The position numbers and the translations under genes are program-made. From the NCBI GenBank assembly GCA_044350805.1, contig JBILGU010000003.1, forward strand, positions 124,001 through 188,000: a DNA stretch of 64,000 bases, read 5' to 3'. This document shows positions 7,856-16,877 of this stretch, one piece after another; the stretch's first letter is position 1, and every line of letters begins with the position of its first letter. The DNA is from UBA6136 sp044350805 (GTDB taxonomy: Bacteria > Pseudomonadota > Gammaproteobacteria > Methylococcales > Methylococcaceae). The notes below the pieces were generated by a model, which worked only from the letters and a program-made list of their open reading frames with translations, was not told where the DNA came from and made no database searches.

Positions 7856-10234
7856 ATGCGTTTCAGCGAAAATTGGCTTCGGCAGTACGTCAATCCTGAA
7901 CTCACCACGGAAGCATTGGTTCACCAATTGACCATGGCGGGGCTTGAGGTGGATAGCGTCGCTCCGGCAGCAGGGGCATTCACTCAGGTGGTCATCGGCG
8001 AAATTCTGACCGCCGAACCGCATCCTGAAGCCGATCGATTGCGTGTATGCACCGTCGGTGCGGGCGCGCACGGCGTGCTTCAAATTGTTTGCGGCGCCCC
8101 AAATGCGCGCCCAGGCATCCGCGTTCCTCTCGCTTTGGTGGGGGCGGAATTGCCGGGCGATTTCAAAATACGTCCGGCAAAACTCCGGGGTGTAGAGTCA
8201 TTTGGGATGCTTTGCTCGGCCAAGGAGCTCGGGATAGATGAAGATGCTTCAGGTCTCATGGAGCTTCCTTTCGATGCGCCCGTTGGCGAGGACATCAGAG
8301 TCTTTCTCGGCCTTGAAGATACCCTGATTGAGGTGGATCTCACCCCGAATCGGGCGGATTGTCTCAGTGTGGAGGGGATCGCCCGTGAAGTGTCCCTCTT
8401 GAACGGTCTGGAGTGGACGCCAGTGAACACGCCGGAGGTTGCGGTGAGCACCTCAACGGTGAGAAGAATCGAGCTGACAGATCCCTTGGATTGTCCCCGT
8501 TATCTGGGGCAGATGATTGAGGGCGTTGATCGGAACGCCCCAACGCCTCTTTGGATGCGTGAGCGCCTCCGTCGCTCAGGCATTCGATCGTTGGATATTC
8601 TGGTTGATGTCACCAATTACGTTCTTATTGAGTTGGGTCAACCGCTCCATGCCTTTGATGCGGCGTGTCTTAAGGGGGTCATTCAACCCCGCCTTGCAAG
8701 GGCAGGAGAATCACTCGAGCTTTTGAACGGACAGACCATCCCTCTGGATCCCGAGACTCTGGTGATTGCAGATGAATCAGGTCCCCTGGCACTGGCTGGG
8801 ATCATGGGCGGAAAAGCATCGGCGGTTAGCGCCGAGACTCGCGATATCTTTCTCGAGTGTGCATTCTTTACGCCGGACCGAATCATGGGAAAGGCACGTC
8901 GGTATGGACTGAGCACCGATTCATCGCACCGTTTTGAGCGCGGGGTCAGTTTTGAGCTTCAGACCCGGGCGCTGGCTCGAGCGGCTTCGCTGATTCTCGA
9001 ACTTGCGGGCGGAAAGGCGGGTCCTGTCGTCGAGGTCACCAGTGCGAGCGATCTCCCCAAAAGGCTTGCTGTCATTCTGAAGTCCGATCGCTTGAGCCGC
9101 ATCCTTGGACTTCAATTGCCTGATGCCCGCGTCGAGCAGATTCTGCGCGGTCTAGGAATGATTCCGAAGGTCGTCGAAGGGGGCTGGGAAGTGGTGCCGT
9201 CTGCTGCTCGGTTTGATATCGCCATCGAGGCGGATCTCATTGAAGAAGTCGGACGAGTCTATGGCTATGATGATTTGCCGCGGCGTAATCCTTTAGTGCC
9301 TGCGGCCTTGCAGCCGCGCTCGGAAAAATTACTGGATCTGGACCGGGTCAAGGATGTCCTGGTTGACCGGGGCTATCAGGAAGCCATTACCTACAGCTTC
9401 ATCGGCTCTGAACTTCAACAGTTGATCGACCCTGGCGTTGAGGCCTTGGCGCTGAAGAATCCATTATCGGCAGAGCTGGCCGTCATGCGCACCAGCCTTT
9501 GGCCGGGTCTTTTGGATGCGGCCATTAAGAACAACAATCGTCAGCAAAATCGCGTTCGACTTTTTGAATCCGGTCTGCGTTTCCTTCCCTCTGCTGAAGG
9601 GCTGCAACAGATCAAAGGCATTGCGTGGTTGGCGATGGGGCCTGTCGCCCCTGAACAATGGGGTCAAAAAGCGCGTTCTATCGATTTCTTTGATGTCAAG
9701 GCGGATGTCGAAGCCTTGATTGCATTAACCGGGAAATCGGCTGAACTTGCGTTTGCACCCATCCAAGTTGCGGCTTTGCACCCCGGACAGACGGCTGAAA
9801 TCCGTCTGGGTGGCGTCGCGATCGGCTGCATGGGACTCCTGCACCCCCAACTTGAGAAAACTTTGGGTTTTGAACAGCGGGTTTTCTTGGTCGCAATGGA
9901 TCAGGATCTCTTGCTCGACAGGAACCTGCCGAGATTCCGTAGCCTTTCAAAGTTTCCCTCGGTGCGCCGGGATATCGCGCTTCATGTGGCGGAAGATGTC
10001 CCCGTAGGACAGCTTTTGGCAACTGCGCGCCGCCACGCGGGTGACTTCCTTCAGGACATTGTCTTGTTCGATGTCTATCGCGGCCCTGGCCTCGATGCCG
10101 GTCGCAAGAGCATCGCTTTAGGCCTGATTTGGCAGAACGAAGCGGAAACATTGGTGGACGAGCAGATTGAGGGTTGGATCAGCGCTGTGATTGAATCCTT
10201 GGCTCGGGACTGTGACGCACGATTGAGAGATTGA
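7856..10234 (+). CDS. pheT: phenylalanine--tRNA ligase beta subunit
   Basis: 792 aa, full length. Order: MRFSENWLRQYVNP start, EMAP/OB-type tRNA-binding domain (about 40-150; VCTVGAGAHGVLQIVCGAPN), B3/B4 editing domain (ILVDVTNYVLIELGQPLHAFD), B5 domain, the catalytic-like core, and C-terminal FDX-ACB anticodon-binding domain (FRSLSKFPSVRRDIALHV). It is the structural and editing subunit that hydrolyses Tyr-tRNA-Phe. The stop is one base before the ihfA ATG, implying translational coupling. Confidence 0.98.
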   Translation: MRFSENWLRQYVNPELTTEALVHQLTMAGLEVDSVAPAAGAFTQVVIGEILTAEPHPEADRLRVCTVGAGAHGVLQIVCGAPNARPGIRVPLALVGAELPGDFKIRPAKLRGVESFGMLCSAKELGIDEDASGLMELPFDAPVGEDIRVFLGLEDTLIEVDLTPNRADCLSVEGIAREVSLLNGLEWTPVNTPEVAVSTSTVRRIELTDPLDCPRYLGQMIEGVDRNAPTPLWMRERLRRSGIRSLDILVDVTNYVLIELGQPLHAFDAACLKGVIQPRLARAGESLELLNGQTIPLDPETLVIADESGPLALAGIMGGKASAVSAETRDIFLECAFFTPDRIMGKARRYGLSTDSSHRFERGVSFELQTRALARAASLILELAGGKAGPVVEVTSASDLPKRLAVILKSDRLSRILGLQLPDARVEQILRGLGMIPKVVEGGWEVVPSAARFDIAIEADLIEEVGRVYGYDDLPRRNPLVPAALQPRSEKLLDLDRVKDVLVDRGYQEAITYSFIGSELQQLIDPGVEALALKNPLSAELAVMRTSLWPGLLDAAIKNNNRQQNRVRLFESGLRFLPSAEGLQQIKGIAWLAMGPVAPEQWGQKARSIDFFDVKADVEALIALTGKSAELAFAPIQVAALHPGQTAEIRLGGVAIGCMGLLHPQLEKTLGFEQRVFLVAMDQDLLLDRNLPRFRSLSKFPSVRRDIALHVAEDVPVGQLLATARRHAGDFLQDIVLFDVYRGPGLDAGRKSIALGLIWQNEAETLVDEQIEGWISAVIESLARDCDARLRD

Positions 10235-10235
10235 G

Positions 10236-10544
10236 ATGGCACTGACCAAAAACGACATGATGGAGCGATTAATCGTTGAGCTTGAGCTCCAGCGGAAGGA
10301 TGCCAAGGACCTCGTCGATGAATTCTTTGAGGAGATCAAGTTGGCGCTGGGTCGCGGAGAGTCAGTAAAGCTCTCGGGTTTCGGCAACTTTGATCTTAGG
10401 GACAAGAGTGAGCGGCCCGGACGGAATCCGAAAACCGGTGAGGAAATTCCGATCACCGCGCGGCGTGTCGTGACCTTCAAGTCAGGACAAAAACTCAAGG
10501 CATTGGTCGAAGCCTTCGACGGTCCTCTTCCAGAAGACGATTAA
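10236..10544 (+). CDS. ihfA: integration host factor subunit alpha
   Basis: 102 aa HU/IHF-family protein. It begins MALTKNDMMERLIVELELQRKDAKDLVDEFF and carries the beta-arm signature GNFDLRDKSERPGRNPKTGEEI, where the proline at the arm tip intercalates DNA. With IhfB (not in the window) it bends DNA sharply at specific sites and assists sigma54 promoters, recombination and replication. The pheT-ihfA adjacency is conserved in Gammaproteobacteria, but the merR-like gene that commonly follows is absent; argC follows instead. Confidence 0.97.
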   Translation: MALTKNDMMERLIVELELQRKDAKDLVDEFFEEIKLALGRGESVKLSGFGNFDLRDKSERPGRNPKTGEEIPITARRVVTFKSGQKLKALVEAFDGPLPEDD

Positions 10545-10557
10545 AGTGACGCGCTAT

Positions 10558-10576
10558 CCTTGGAACCTTTCCAAGG
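10558..10576 (+). terminator. perfect stem-loop after ihfA
   Basis: 8-bp perfect stem CCTTGGAA/TTCCAAGG with a 3-nt loop, 14 bp past the ihfA stop, without a downstream T-run. It may end or slow the thrS-ihfA transcript or protect its 3' end. Confidence 0.45.
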
Positions 10577-10615
10577 GAATCGTCGAATTTCACATGGGCA
10601 TTGAGGTGTAGTGGG

Positions 10616-11647
10616 ATGGTTCGCGCTGGCATCGTGGGTGGCACCGGTTACACCGGCGTCGAGTTACTTCGAATTCTGGCCCTGCATCCCCATGTGGATG
10701 TTGTGGCGGTGACTTCGCGAGGAGATGCGGGCAAGCGGGTTTCCGATGCCTATCCCAATCTGCGCGGTCATCTGGATGTGCTGTTTGTTGAGCCTTCCTT
10801 GGCCGCATTTGAAGGCTGCGACGTCGTCTTCTTTGCAACGCCCAACGGAACCTGTATGCGGATGGCTCCAGACCTTCTTGCAAAGGGAATCCGGGTCATC
10901 GATCTTGCTGCTGATTTTCGTCTAAAGGATCCCCAGATCTTTGCGGAGTGGTACGGCGAAAGCCATGCCTGCCCTGATCTTTTGGCCGAGGCCGTCTATG
11001 GCCTTCCTGAATTCCACCGCGAAGCGATTCGCGGTGCTCGTCTTGTCGCATGCCCGGGTTGCTACCCCACGGCAGTTCAGTTGGGGCTTGCTCCTTTGCT
11101 CCGTTCAGGAAGCGTAGACCCCAAGACCCTCATTGCAGATGTCAAATCCGGAGTGAGTGGCGCCGGCCGCAAGGCGGAAATCTCGATTCTGATGAGCGAA
11201 ACCGGTGAGAGCCTCAAGGCTTATGCGGTCCCCGGGCATCGGCATTGGCCGGAAATCCGTCAGGGGCTCTCCGAAATCCTTGGAGCCGCGATTGGACTGA
11301 CCTTTGTTCCGCATCTCATTCCGATGATTCGAGGCATTCATGCCACGCTCTATGGTCGCCTTCAGTCTGAAGTCACGGATCTCCAGTCACTTTTCGAGCA
11401 AACCTATGCCCATGAGCCGTTTGTTGACGTGCTTCCGAGTGGTGCGCATCCGGATACCCGAAATGTCAGGGGTTCGAACCGTTGTCAGTTGGCGGTCCAT
11501 CGCCCGATGAATGGAGACACAGTCGTCGTCCTCTCGGCCATCGATAATCTGGTCAAGGGGGCAGCAGGACAGGCCGTACAGAATATGAATCTGATGTTCG
11601 GGCTTGAGGAGACCGAAGGTCTCGCTGCGATAGGGCTTTACCCATGA
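10616..11647 (+). CDS. argC: N-acetyl-gamma-glutamyl-phosphate reductase
   Basis: 343 aa. Catalyses NADPH-dependent reduction of N-acetylglutamyl phosphate, step three of arginine synthesis. The N-terminal Rossmann motif GIVGGTGYTGVELLRIL (residues ~5-21) and the catalytic cysteine in CPGCYPT are present, as is PGHRHWPEI near the active site. ATG 10616 is preferred over the in-frame TTG 10601 because GIVGGTGYTG should begin within the first few residues. Overlaps prmB by 4 bp (ATGA). Confidence 0.97.
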   Translation: MVRAGIVGGTGYTGVELLRILALHPHVDVVAVTSRGDAGKRVSDAYPNLRGHLDVLFVEPSLAAFEGCDVVFFATPNGTCMRMAPDLLAKGIRVIDLAADFRLKDPQIFAEWYGESHACPDLLAEAVYGLPEFHREAIRGARLVACPGCYPTAVQLGLAPLLRSGSVDPKTLIADVKSGVSGAGRKAEISILMSETGESLKAYAVPGHRHWPEIRQGLSEILGAAIGLTFVPHLIPMIRGIHATLYGRLQSEVTDLQSLFEQTYAHEPFVDVLPSGAHPDTRNVRGSNRCQLAVHRPMNGDTVVVLSAIDNLVKGAAGQAVQNMNLMFGLEETEGLAAIGLYP

Positions 11648-12570
11648 CCATGACGAATCATCAGGATGCACTGGATCAGCTGACGACGCTCAGGGATTAT
11701 GTCCGCTATGCCATAAGCTGTTTTAATCGGGCGGAGCTTTTCTTTGGTCATGGAACCTCAGGGCCCCTTGATGAGGCGGCCGCGCTGGTTCTTCATGCCC
11801 TTCACTTGCCCTATGATCTTCCCGGTGGTTATTTTCAGTCGACCTTGACGCGTGCCGAGCGTGGCAAAGTGCTTGAACTCATCGAGCGCAGGATTCAGGA
11901 GCGCAAGCCCCTGGCTTATCTGACGCATGAGGCCCCCTTTGCGGGGCAACAATATTATGTCGATGAACGGGTTCTGGTCCCGCGTTCGCCGATTGCCGAG
12001 TTGATTGAATCCGAATTTTCGCCCTGGGTGGAGCCTGATCGGGTCGCGCGGATCCTGGATCTTTGCACCGGCAGTGGCTGTATCGCGATCGCCTGTGCAC
12101 TGGCATTTCCCGATGCGGATGTCGATGCTGTGGATATTTCAGAGGACGCCCTGGAGGTTGCCGATATCAATCGGCGACGTCTTGACGTTGAGGACAGGGT
12201 GCGGACGATTCGTTCGGACCTTTTTACAGAACTTCAGGGTGAACGCTATGACATCATCGTCAGTAACCCCCCCTATGTCAGCACCGCTGAATGGCAAGGT
12301 CTTCCGGTGGAGTTTCACTCAGAGCCCAGACTGGGGCTTGAGTCTGGCCCGGATGGACTGGATTGTGTCAGGCGCATTCTGCGAGCTGCGCCGAATCATC
12401 TGAACGATGAAGGCATCCTGATCGTGGAGGTCGGGAGTGCTGCGGAAGCCTTGGTTTCCGCTTTTCCTGAGGTGCCTTTCTGCTGGCTTGAGTTCGAGCG
12501 CGGTGGCGATGGGGTGTTCCTCCTGACCGCCGAGCAGGTCAGGACGTTTTTCAAGGACGTTGAACCCTAG
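11644..12570 (+). CDS. prmB: 50S ribosomal protein L3 glutamine methyltransferase
   Basis: 308 aa. Class I SAM methyltransferase with an N-terminal helical recognition domain, motif I (ILDLCTGSGCIAIA), the acidic loop (DAVDISEDALEVA) and the catalytic NPPY motif (IIVSNPPYVS) used for glutamine N5 methylation. The start at MTMTNHQDALDQLTTLRDYVRYAIS and length fit PrmB (L3 target) better than PrmC/HemK (release factors). Coupled to argC by ATGA overlap and followed by a stem-loop. Confidence 0.93.
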   Translation: MTMTNHQDALDQLTTLRDYVRYAISCFNRAELFFGHGTSGPLDEAAALVLHALHLPYDLPGGYFQSTLTRAERGKVLELIERRIQERKPLAYLTHEAPFAGQQYYVDERVLVPRSPIAELIESEFSPWVEPDRVARILDLCTGSGCIAIACALAFPDADVDAVDISEDALEVADINRRRLDVEDRVRTIRSDLFTELQGERYDIIVSNPPYVSTAEWQGLPVEFHSEPRLGLESGPDGLDCVRRILRAAPNHLNDEGILIVEVGSAAEALVSAFPEVPFCWLEFERGGDGVFLLTAEQVRTFFKDVEP

Positions 12571-12582
12571 GTTTATTGGATT

Positions 12583-12606
12583 CCCCGACCGTATCGGGGT
12601 TCGTGT
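12583..12606 (+). terminator. hairpin after prmB
   Basis: Stem CCCCGA/TCGGGG with a 5-nt loop, followed by the T-containing run TTCGTGTT. Weak intrinsic terminator 12 bp after the prmB stop. Confidence 0.5.
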
Positions 12607-12621
12607 TCGGGAGGTTTGAGT

Positions 12622-13251
12622 ATGCAGCGCAAGACGACTTTTTCCGTCATCGGGTGGCTGTTGCTTGTCCTCGCCGGCATCCTTTTATCAGGATGCGATG
12701 GCTCAACCCCAAGGCAAAAGACCTTGCCCCCAAACGCCAAAATCCTGGCTTTTGGGGACAGCCTGACCTTTGGTCGGGGCGTCCTCCCTGAGGAAAACTA
12801 TCCGGCACGGCTTCAGTCTGCGATTCACCGTGACGTCATCAATGGCGGTTTGCCTGGCGAAGTTTCGGTTGAGGGTTTGAAACGCCTTCCGATCTGGCTG
12901 GATGAATATGAGCCGAACTTTCTGATTCTTTGCCATGGGGCGAATGATCTTTTGCGCTCCCTGAGTGATGATAAGGTGCGAGAGAACCTCAGGGGGATGG
13001 TGAAGATGGCGAAGGATCGAGGGATTGATGTGATTCTGATCGCCGTTCCGAAGTTTGGTGGCATGCGATCTGCGCCCGGTTTCTATGCGGATATTGCGCG
13101 TGAGTTCAATATTCCGCTGGAAAATCGATCCCTTGAGGAAATTCTTCGGCACGCCAAATATCAAAAAGATACAGTCCATCCCAATCCGGAGGGCTACCAG
13201 TTGATCGCCGATGCGCTGGTGAAGCTGATGAAAGCCTCCGGTGCGCTGTGA
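12622..13251 (+). CDS. SGNH/GDSL hydrolase lipoprotein (arylesterase-like)
   Basis: 209 aa. A signal peptide ends in the lipobox LLSGC (Cys25), so it should be lipidated. The mature part is a GDSL/SGNH hydrolase: block I AFGDSLTFGRG with Ser47, block II Gly (NGGLPGE), block III GAND, and block V DTVHPN supplying Asp and His of the triad. It resembles TesA/EstA-type arylesterase-lysophospholipases; the natural substrate cannot be inferred. ATG 12622 follows GGGAGG by 7 bp; a TTG at 12616 is less likely. Confidence 0.87.
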   Translation: MQRKTTFSVIGWLLLVLAGILLSGCDGSTPRQKTLPPNAKILAFGDSLTFGRGVLPEENYPARLQSAIHRDVINGGLPGEVSVEGLKRLPIWLDEYEPNFLILCHGANDLLRSLSDDKVRENLRGMVKMAKDRGIDVILIAVPKFGGMRSAPGFYADIAREFNIPLENRSLEEILRHAKYQKDTVHPNPEGYQLIADALVKLMKASGAL

Positions 13252-13294
13252 ACTGAATGCCGTATAAAGGCCAAAGCAACGTGAGTTCAATTCC

Positions 13295-14395
13295 ATGTCC
13301 GGAAATACAATAGGAAAGCTCTTTACCGTGACCTCGTTTGGAGAGAGTCACGGCCCTGCCATTGGATGCATCGTTGACGGCTGCCCTCCGGGCTTGGCCC
13401 TGACGGAGGCCGATCTCCAGGGAGATATGGATCGCCGGCGCCCGGGAACTTCAAGGCATACAACGCAGCGACGGGAGCCTGATGCCGTGCGCATCCTCTC
13501 GGGCGTTTTTGAGGGTCGCACGACTGGAACGCCCATCGCACTGGTGGTCGATAATGTCGATCAGCGATCCAAAGACTATGGAGCCATTGCCGAACAATTC
13601 AGGCCGGCCCATGCCGACTACGCCTATCACATGAAGTATGGCATTCGGGACTATCGCGGGGGTGGTCGCTCCTCCGCGCGTGAAACCGCCATGCGCGTTG
13701 CAGCTGGCGCCATTGCCAAGAAATATCTTCTCGAACGCTACGGCACGCTCATTCGCGGCTATCTCTCCCAGTTGGGTCCCATCAAAGTGGATTCGGTGGA
13801 TTGGGAGGAGGTCTCGCAAAACCCCTTTTTCTGTCCCGATGTGAACAAGGTTCCCGAGATGGAAGCCTACATGGATGCCCTTCGAAAGGAAGGTGACTCC
13901 ATTGGAGCCCGCATCAATGTGGTCGCCCAGCATTTGCCGCCGGGTTGGGGCGAGCCGATTTTTGATCGATTGGATGCGGATCTTGCCCATGCACTGATGA
14001 GTATCAATGCGGTGAAAGGGGTGGAGATTGGCGGAGGATTCGGATGCGTTGAGGCCAAGGGCTCGGAATTTCGCGATGAAATGACACCCGAAGGCTTCCT
14101 TTCGAATCATGCCGGGGGGATCCTCGGCGGAATTTCGACAGGGCAGGATATTGTCGCCAGCATTGCGCTGAAGCCGACCTCGAGCCTCAGGTTGCCGGGC
14201 CGCTCTATCAATGTGGGCGGCGAATCGGTTGAAGTCATCACGACCGGTCGCCACGATCCCTGCGTCGGGATTCGGGCCACGCCAATCGCCGAGGCAATGA
14301 TGGCGATCGTCCTCATGGATCACTGCCTTCGCCATCGCGGCCAGAATGCCGATGTGGCCCCCGGATTGGCCCCGATTGCCGCCGAGGCACCCTAG
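13295..14395 (+). CDS. aroC: chorismate synthase
   Basis: 366 aa. Converts 5-enolpyruvylshikimate-3-phosphate to chorismate, the last shikimate-pathway step, needing reduced FMN. The family signatures are clear: GESHGPAIGCIVDGCPPGL near the N-terminus, GRSSARETAMRVAAGAIAKK around 125, and the C-terminal RHDPCVGIRATPIAEAM. Lies 43 bp after the SGNH lipoprotein and 3 bp before the MFS gene. Confidence 0.98.
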   Translation: MSGNTIGKLFTVTSFGESHGPAIGCIVDGCPPGLALTEADLQGDMDRRRPGTSRHTTQRREPDAVRILSGVFEGRTTGTPIALVVDNVDQRSKDYGAIAEQFRPAHADYAYHMKYGIRDYRGGGRSSARETAMRVAAGAIAKKYLLERYGTLIRGYLSQLGPIKVDSVDWEEVSQNPFFCPDVNKVPEMEAYMDALRKEGDSIGARINVVAQHLPPGWGEPIFDRLDADLAHALMSINAVKGVEIGGGFGCVEAKGSEFRDEMTPEGFLSNHAGGILGGISTGQDIVASIALKPTSSLRLPGRSINVGGESVEVITTGRHDPCVGIRATPIAEAMMAIVLMDHCLRHRGQNADVAPGLAPIAAEAP

Positions 14396-14398
14396 TCC

Positions 14399-15595
14399 TT
14401 GGGACGTCGAGGGAGGCAGACGCGTCGGCGCTCGTCGGTCCATGAGCCGCCGGTGCTCAGGCTTTCGGCCTTCTATGCGCTGTACTTTGGCATTCTCGGG
14501 GTCCTGCTTCCCTATTGGCCGCTTTATCTTGAAAACGTGGGTTTTGGCCCGGGAGCCATCGGCGCGTTGATGGCTATTCTGCCGGCGACCAAGATCGTTT
14601 CGCCGGCTTTCTGGGGCTGGTTGGCCGACCGCGGTGGCTTGCCGCTTCGCTACATTCGTTGGACTTCTTTTCTCTCTGCCGTGTCAATGGCATTACTGAT
14701 TTCTCATCCGACGAATATCGGGTGGATCGGATCGGCCATGGTGGCTTTCGGCTTGTTCTGGAATGGCCCACTGCCTCTCTTTGAAGCCGTGACCCTGGCG
14801 CATCTGAAGGGGCGTGGTGGATATGGACGTATTCGGCTCTGGGGCTCCATCGGTTTCATTCTGAGCGTGGCCGCCGGGGGAAGTCTTTTAGGAAGTGTGC
14901 TTCCTGTCACGTTCTTGCCAGAGGTGATGGTGGTCTTGTTGGCCGCGCAGTGGATTGTGACCCTCATCATTCCGCCGATTACGGCCCATCGAGAGACACC
15001 AGATCAACCAGCGCTCTCGCACATCTTGAGGCAACCTGGGGTTGCGGGCTTTTTAGTTGCGGGGCTCTTGATTCAGGTAGCGCACGGTCCTTATTACGCC
15101 TTTTATTCCGTTTTGCTCAGTGATCACGGCTTTGAGGATGCCGCCATCGGCCAGCTCTGGGCTTTGGGCGTTTTGGCGGAAATTGCGCTTTTTGTGTGGA
15201 TGGATGGCTTCGAGCGGCGTCTTGGCGTTCGAGGCCTGTTTCTACTCGCCATTGGGATGGGGGTCCTTCGATGGCTCATGATCGGTTGGGGGGTCGATTC
15301 ATTGACAGTCATCTTGTTGGCGCAGATTCTTCACGCCGGGACATTTGGCTTGATGCATGCCGCCTCGATCTCACTGGTCCATCAGCATTTTCGGGGTGCC
15401 CATCATGCCAAGGGGCAAGCCATCTACAGTGGGTTTTGTTACGGCCTCGGGGGGGCTGTTGGGAGCCTTTATGCCGGCTATTTCTGGAAAGCCTGGGATT
15501 CGGGATGGGTCTTTACGACGGCCGCAGGGATCAGTTTATTGGCATTCCTGATTGCCTACCGCGCCATTGCAGAAAAGCCAGCAAAAGGCGCGTGA
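14399..15595 (+). CDS. MFS transporter, HcaT/PPP-like family
   Basis: About 398 aa if started at TTG 14399, with around 12 hydrophobic segments. It begins functionally at LSAFYALYFGILGVLLPYWPLYL, typical of the 3-phenylpropionate/nucleoside-symporter-like MFS branch (HcaT, PF12832-type), and has the loop motif WGWLADRGG after TM2. Substrate unknown. The start is uncertain: GAGGGAGG at 14409-14416 has no standard codon at the usual distance; TTG 14399 or GTG 14453 are candidates, and GTG 14453 would drop a basic tail of 18 residues. Ends 5 bp from the convergent sufT gene. Confidence 0.85.
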   Translation: MGRRGRQTRRRSSVHEPPVLRLSAFYALYFGILGVLLPYWPLYLENVGFGPGAIGALMAILPATKIVSPAFWGWLADRGGLPLRYIRWTSFLSAVSMALLISHPTNIGWIGSAMVAFGLFWNGPLPLFEAVTLAHLKGRGGYGRIRLWGSIGFILSVAAGGSLLGSVLPVTFLPEVMVVLLAAQWIVTLIIPPITAHRETPDQPALSHILRQPGVAGFLVAGLLIQVAHGPYYAFYSVLLSDHGFEDAAIGQLWALGVLAEIALFVWMDGFERRLGVRGLFLLAIGMGVLRWLMIGWGVDSLTVILLAQILHAGTFGLMHAASISLVHQHFRGAHHAKGQAIYSGFCYGLGGAVGSLYAGYFWKAWDSGWVFTTAAGISLLAFLIAYRAIAEKPAKGA

Positions 15596-15600
15596 TCGCC

Positions 15601-16161
15601 TCAGATCATGCCCAACTGCAATAAAGCGGCTTCGGACATCCGATCGCGTGACCACGGCGGATCGAAGACAACCTCGACCTGAACGTTGCGGACGCCGGGG
15701 AGCGCCTTGACGGCGGCTTCGGCGTCGAACTGCAATACAGGACCCATGCCGCAGCCTGGCGCTGTCAAAGTCATGATCACATGGACATCATGAAGATCCG
15801 CACTCGCAGGCTTGACGCCGCAATGGTAGACCAGCCCTAATTCCACGATATTGACCGGAATTTCCGGATCAAAAATGGTTCTCAGAACTTCCCAGACATT
15901 CTTTTGAACGGTCTCCGCATCGGTGCCGCTGGTGATGTTGGTTTGAATCGCAGGTTCCTTGCCGAGGGCATCGGCATCGGCGCCGGAGATTCGGACCATA
16001 TGTCCAGATTCATCCAGCACGGTGAAGTTTCCGCCGAGCGACTGAGTCAAGGTAACCAAGTGACCTTTGGGAAGGGTCTCCTCGGTGCCGTCCGGAATTC
16101 GAACGACATTGACTTCACGTTGGAGACAAATGCTTTCGCGGCCATAGCCAGTCATCGACAT
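15601..16161 (-). CDS. sufT: SufT-like Fe-S cluster assembly factor (DUF59/MIP18)
   Basis: 186 aa. An N-terminal domain with TLPKGHLVTLTQSLGGNFTV and ISGADADALG is characteristic of the longer proteobacterial SufT. The C-terminal DUF59/MIP18 domain (NVWEVLRTIFDPEIPVNIVELGLVY) contains the conserved TAPGCGMGP cysteine. SufT homologues help mature Fe-S proteins, for example aconitase and lipoate synthase. It sits 11 bp downstream of yciK as last gene of the mtaD operon rather than in a suf locus. Confidence 0.9.
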   Translation of the reverse strand: MSMTGYGRESICLQREVNVVRIPDGTEETLPKGHLVTLTQSLGGNFTVLDESGHMVRISGADADALGKEPAIQTNITSGTDAETVQKNVWEVLRTIFDPEIPVNIVELGLVYHCGVKPASADLHDVHVIMTLTAPGCGMGPVLQFDAEAAVKALPGVRNVQVEVVFDPPWSRDRMSEAALLQLGMI

Positions 16162-16172
16162 ATTGTTACCGA

Positions 16173-16877
16173 TCAGAGGTGGTGAGGGGTTGAAGGAATA
16201 GGTGAAAACAGATGGACAAGGTCATTGCCCCGCGACTCTGGAGAATCCAGAAGGTCCGGTCTTTCGCCTGGAAAGGCGCGCAGACGAATCGCGGTTCTGA
16301 TGGGGCCTGGGGCATAACAGGATGTCCGAACCCCCAAGCCGCTCATTTCGGCATCCAAGGCATGGGCAAAGCTTCGAAGGCCCGCCTTGGCGACACCATA
16401 GGCTCCCCAAAAGGCTTTTCCGTCGCCGGTGGCGCTGTCATCGACAAAGAGGATGCGACCTTCGCCGGAGGCCTGAAGTGCGGGAAGTAACGCTTGGGTC
16501 ATGAAAATTGGCGCAGTGAGGTTGACGTGGATCAGTCGCTGCCACAGGCCGCTGTCGACGTCACGAAAGGGGCACAAGGACCCCAGCTCGGCCGCCCCAT
16601 GGAAAATCCCGTGGAGGCTACCCAATGAATCAATCACTCTTTCTGCCATCTCCGCATAGTCCGTCTCGCTGGCGCCGGCGAGGTCCAAGGGGTAAAGGGC
16701 AGGGGTTGGACCACCCTCGGCAACGATTTCGTCATAGACGTTTTCAAGTCTTGGGATTTTTCGGGCAAGAAGAATCGTCGTGGCGCCGGCTTTGGCCAGC
16801 GCCAATGCCGCGGCTCTCCCGAGTCCTCCACTGGCACCGGTGACCAGAATGACCTTGTTCTCGAGGGCGTTGCTCAT
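16173..16877 (-). CDS. yciK: SDR-family oxidoreductase, YciK-like
   Basis: 234 aa short-chain dehydrogenase: TGASGGLGRAAALALA cofactor motif at the N-terminus, NHAG-like HGAAELG, and the catalytic Tyr/Lys in AYGVAKAGL preceded by the Ser in VDDSA. Identified as YciK mostly by its place: 4-bp overlap after mupP and ubiG, the order seen in Pseudomonas. The biochemical role of YciK is not established. The C-terminus (HLFSPIPSTPHHL) lacks anything distinctive. Confidence 0.85.
   Translation of the reverse strand: MSNALENKVILVTGASGGLGRAAALALAKAGATTILLARKIPRLENVYDEIVAEGGPTPALYPLDLAGASETDYAEMAERVIDSLGSLHGIFHGAAELGSLCPFRDVDSGLWQRLIHVNLTAPIFMTQALLPALQASGEGRILFVDDSATGDGKAFWGAYGVAKAGLRSFAHALDAEMSGLGVRTSCYAPGPIRTAIRLRAFPGERPDLLDSPESRGNDLVHLFSPIPSTPHHL

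Noticed and set aside
6716..8083. 455-codon minus-strand frame opposite pheS
   Set aside because: Antisense shadow of the well-identified pheS gene.
10601..10615. TTG 10601 as argC start
   Set aside because: Adds five residues before the Rossmann motif; ATG 10616 fits the family better.
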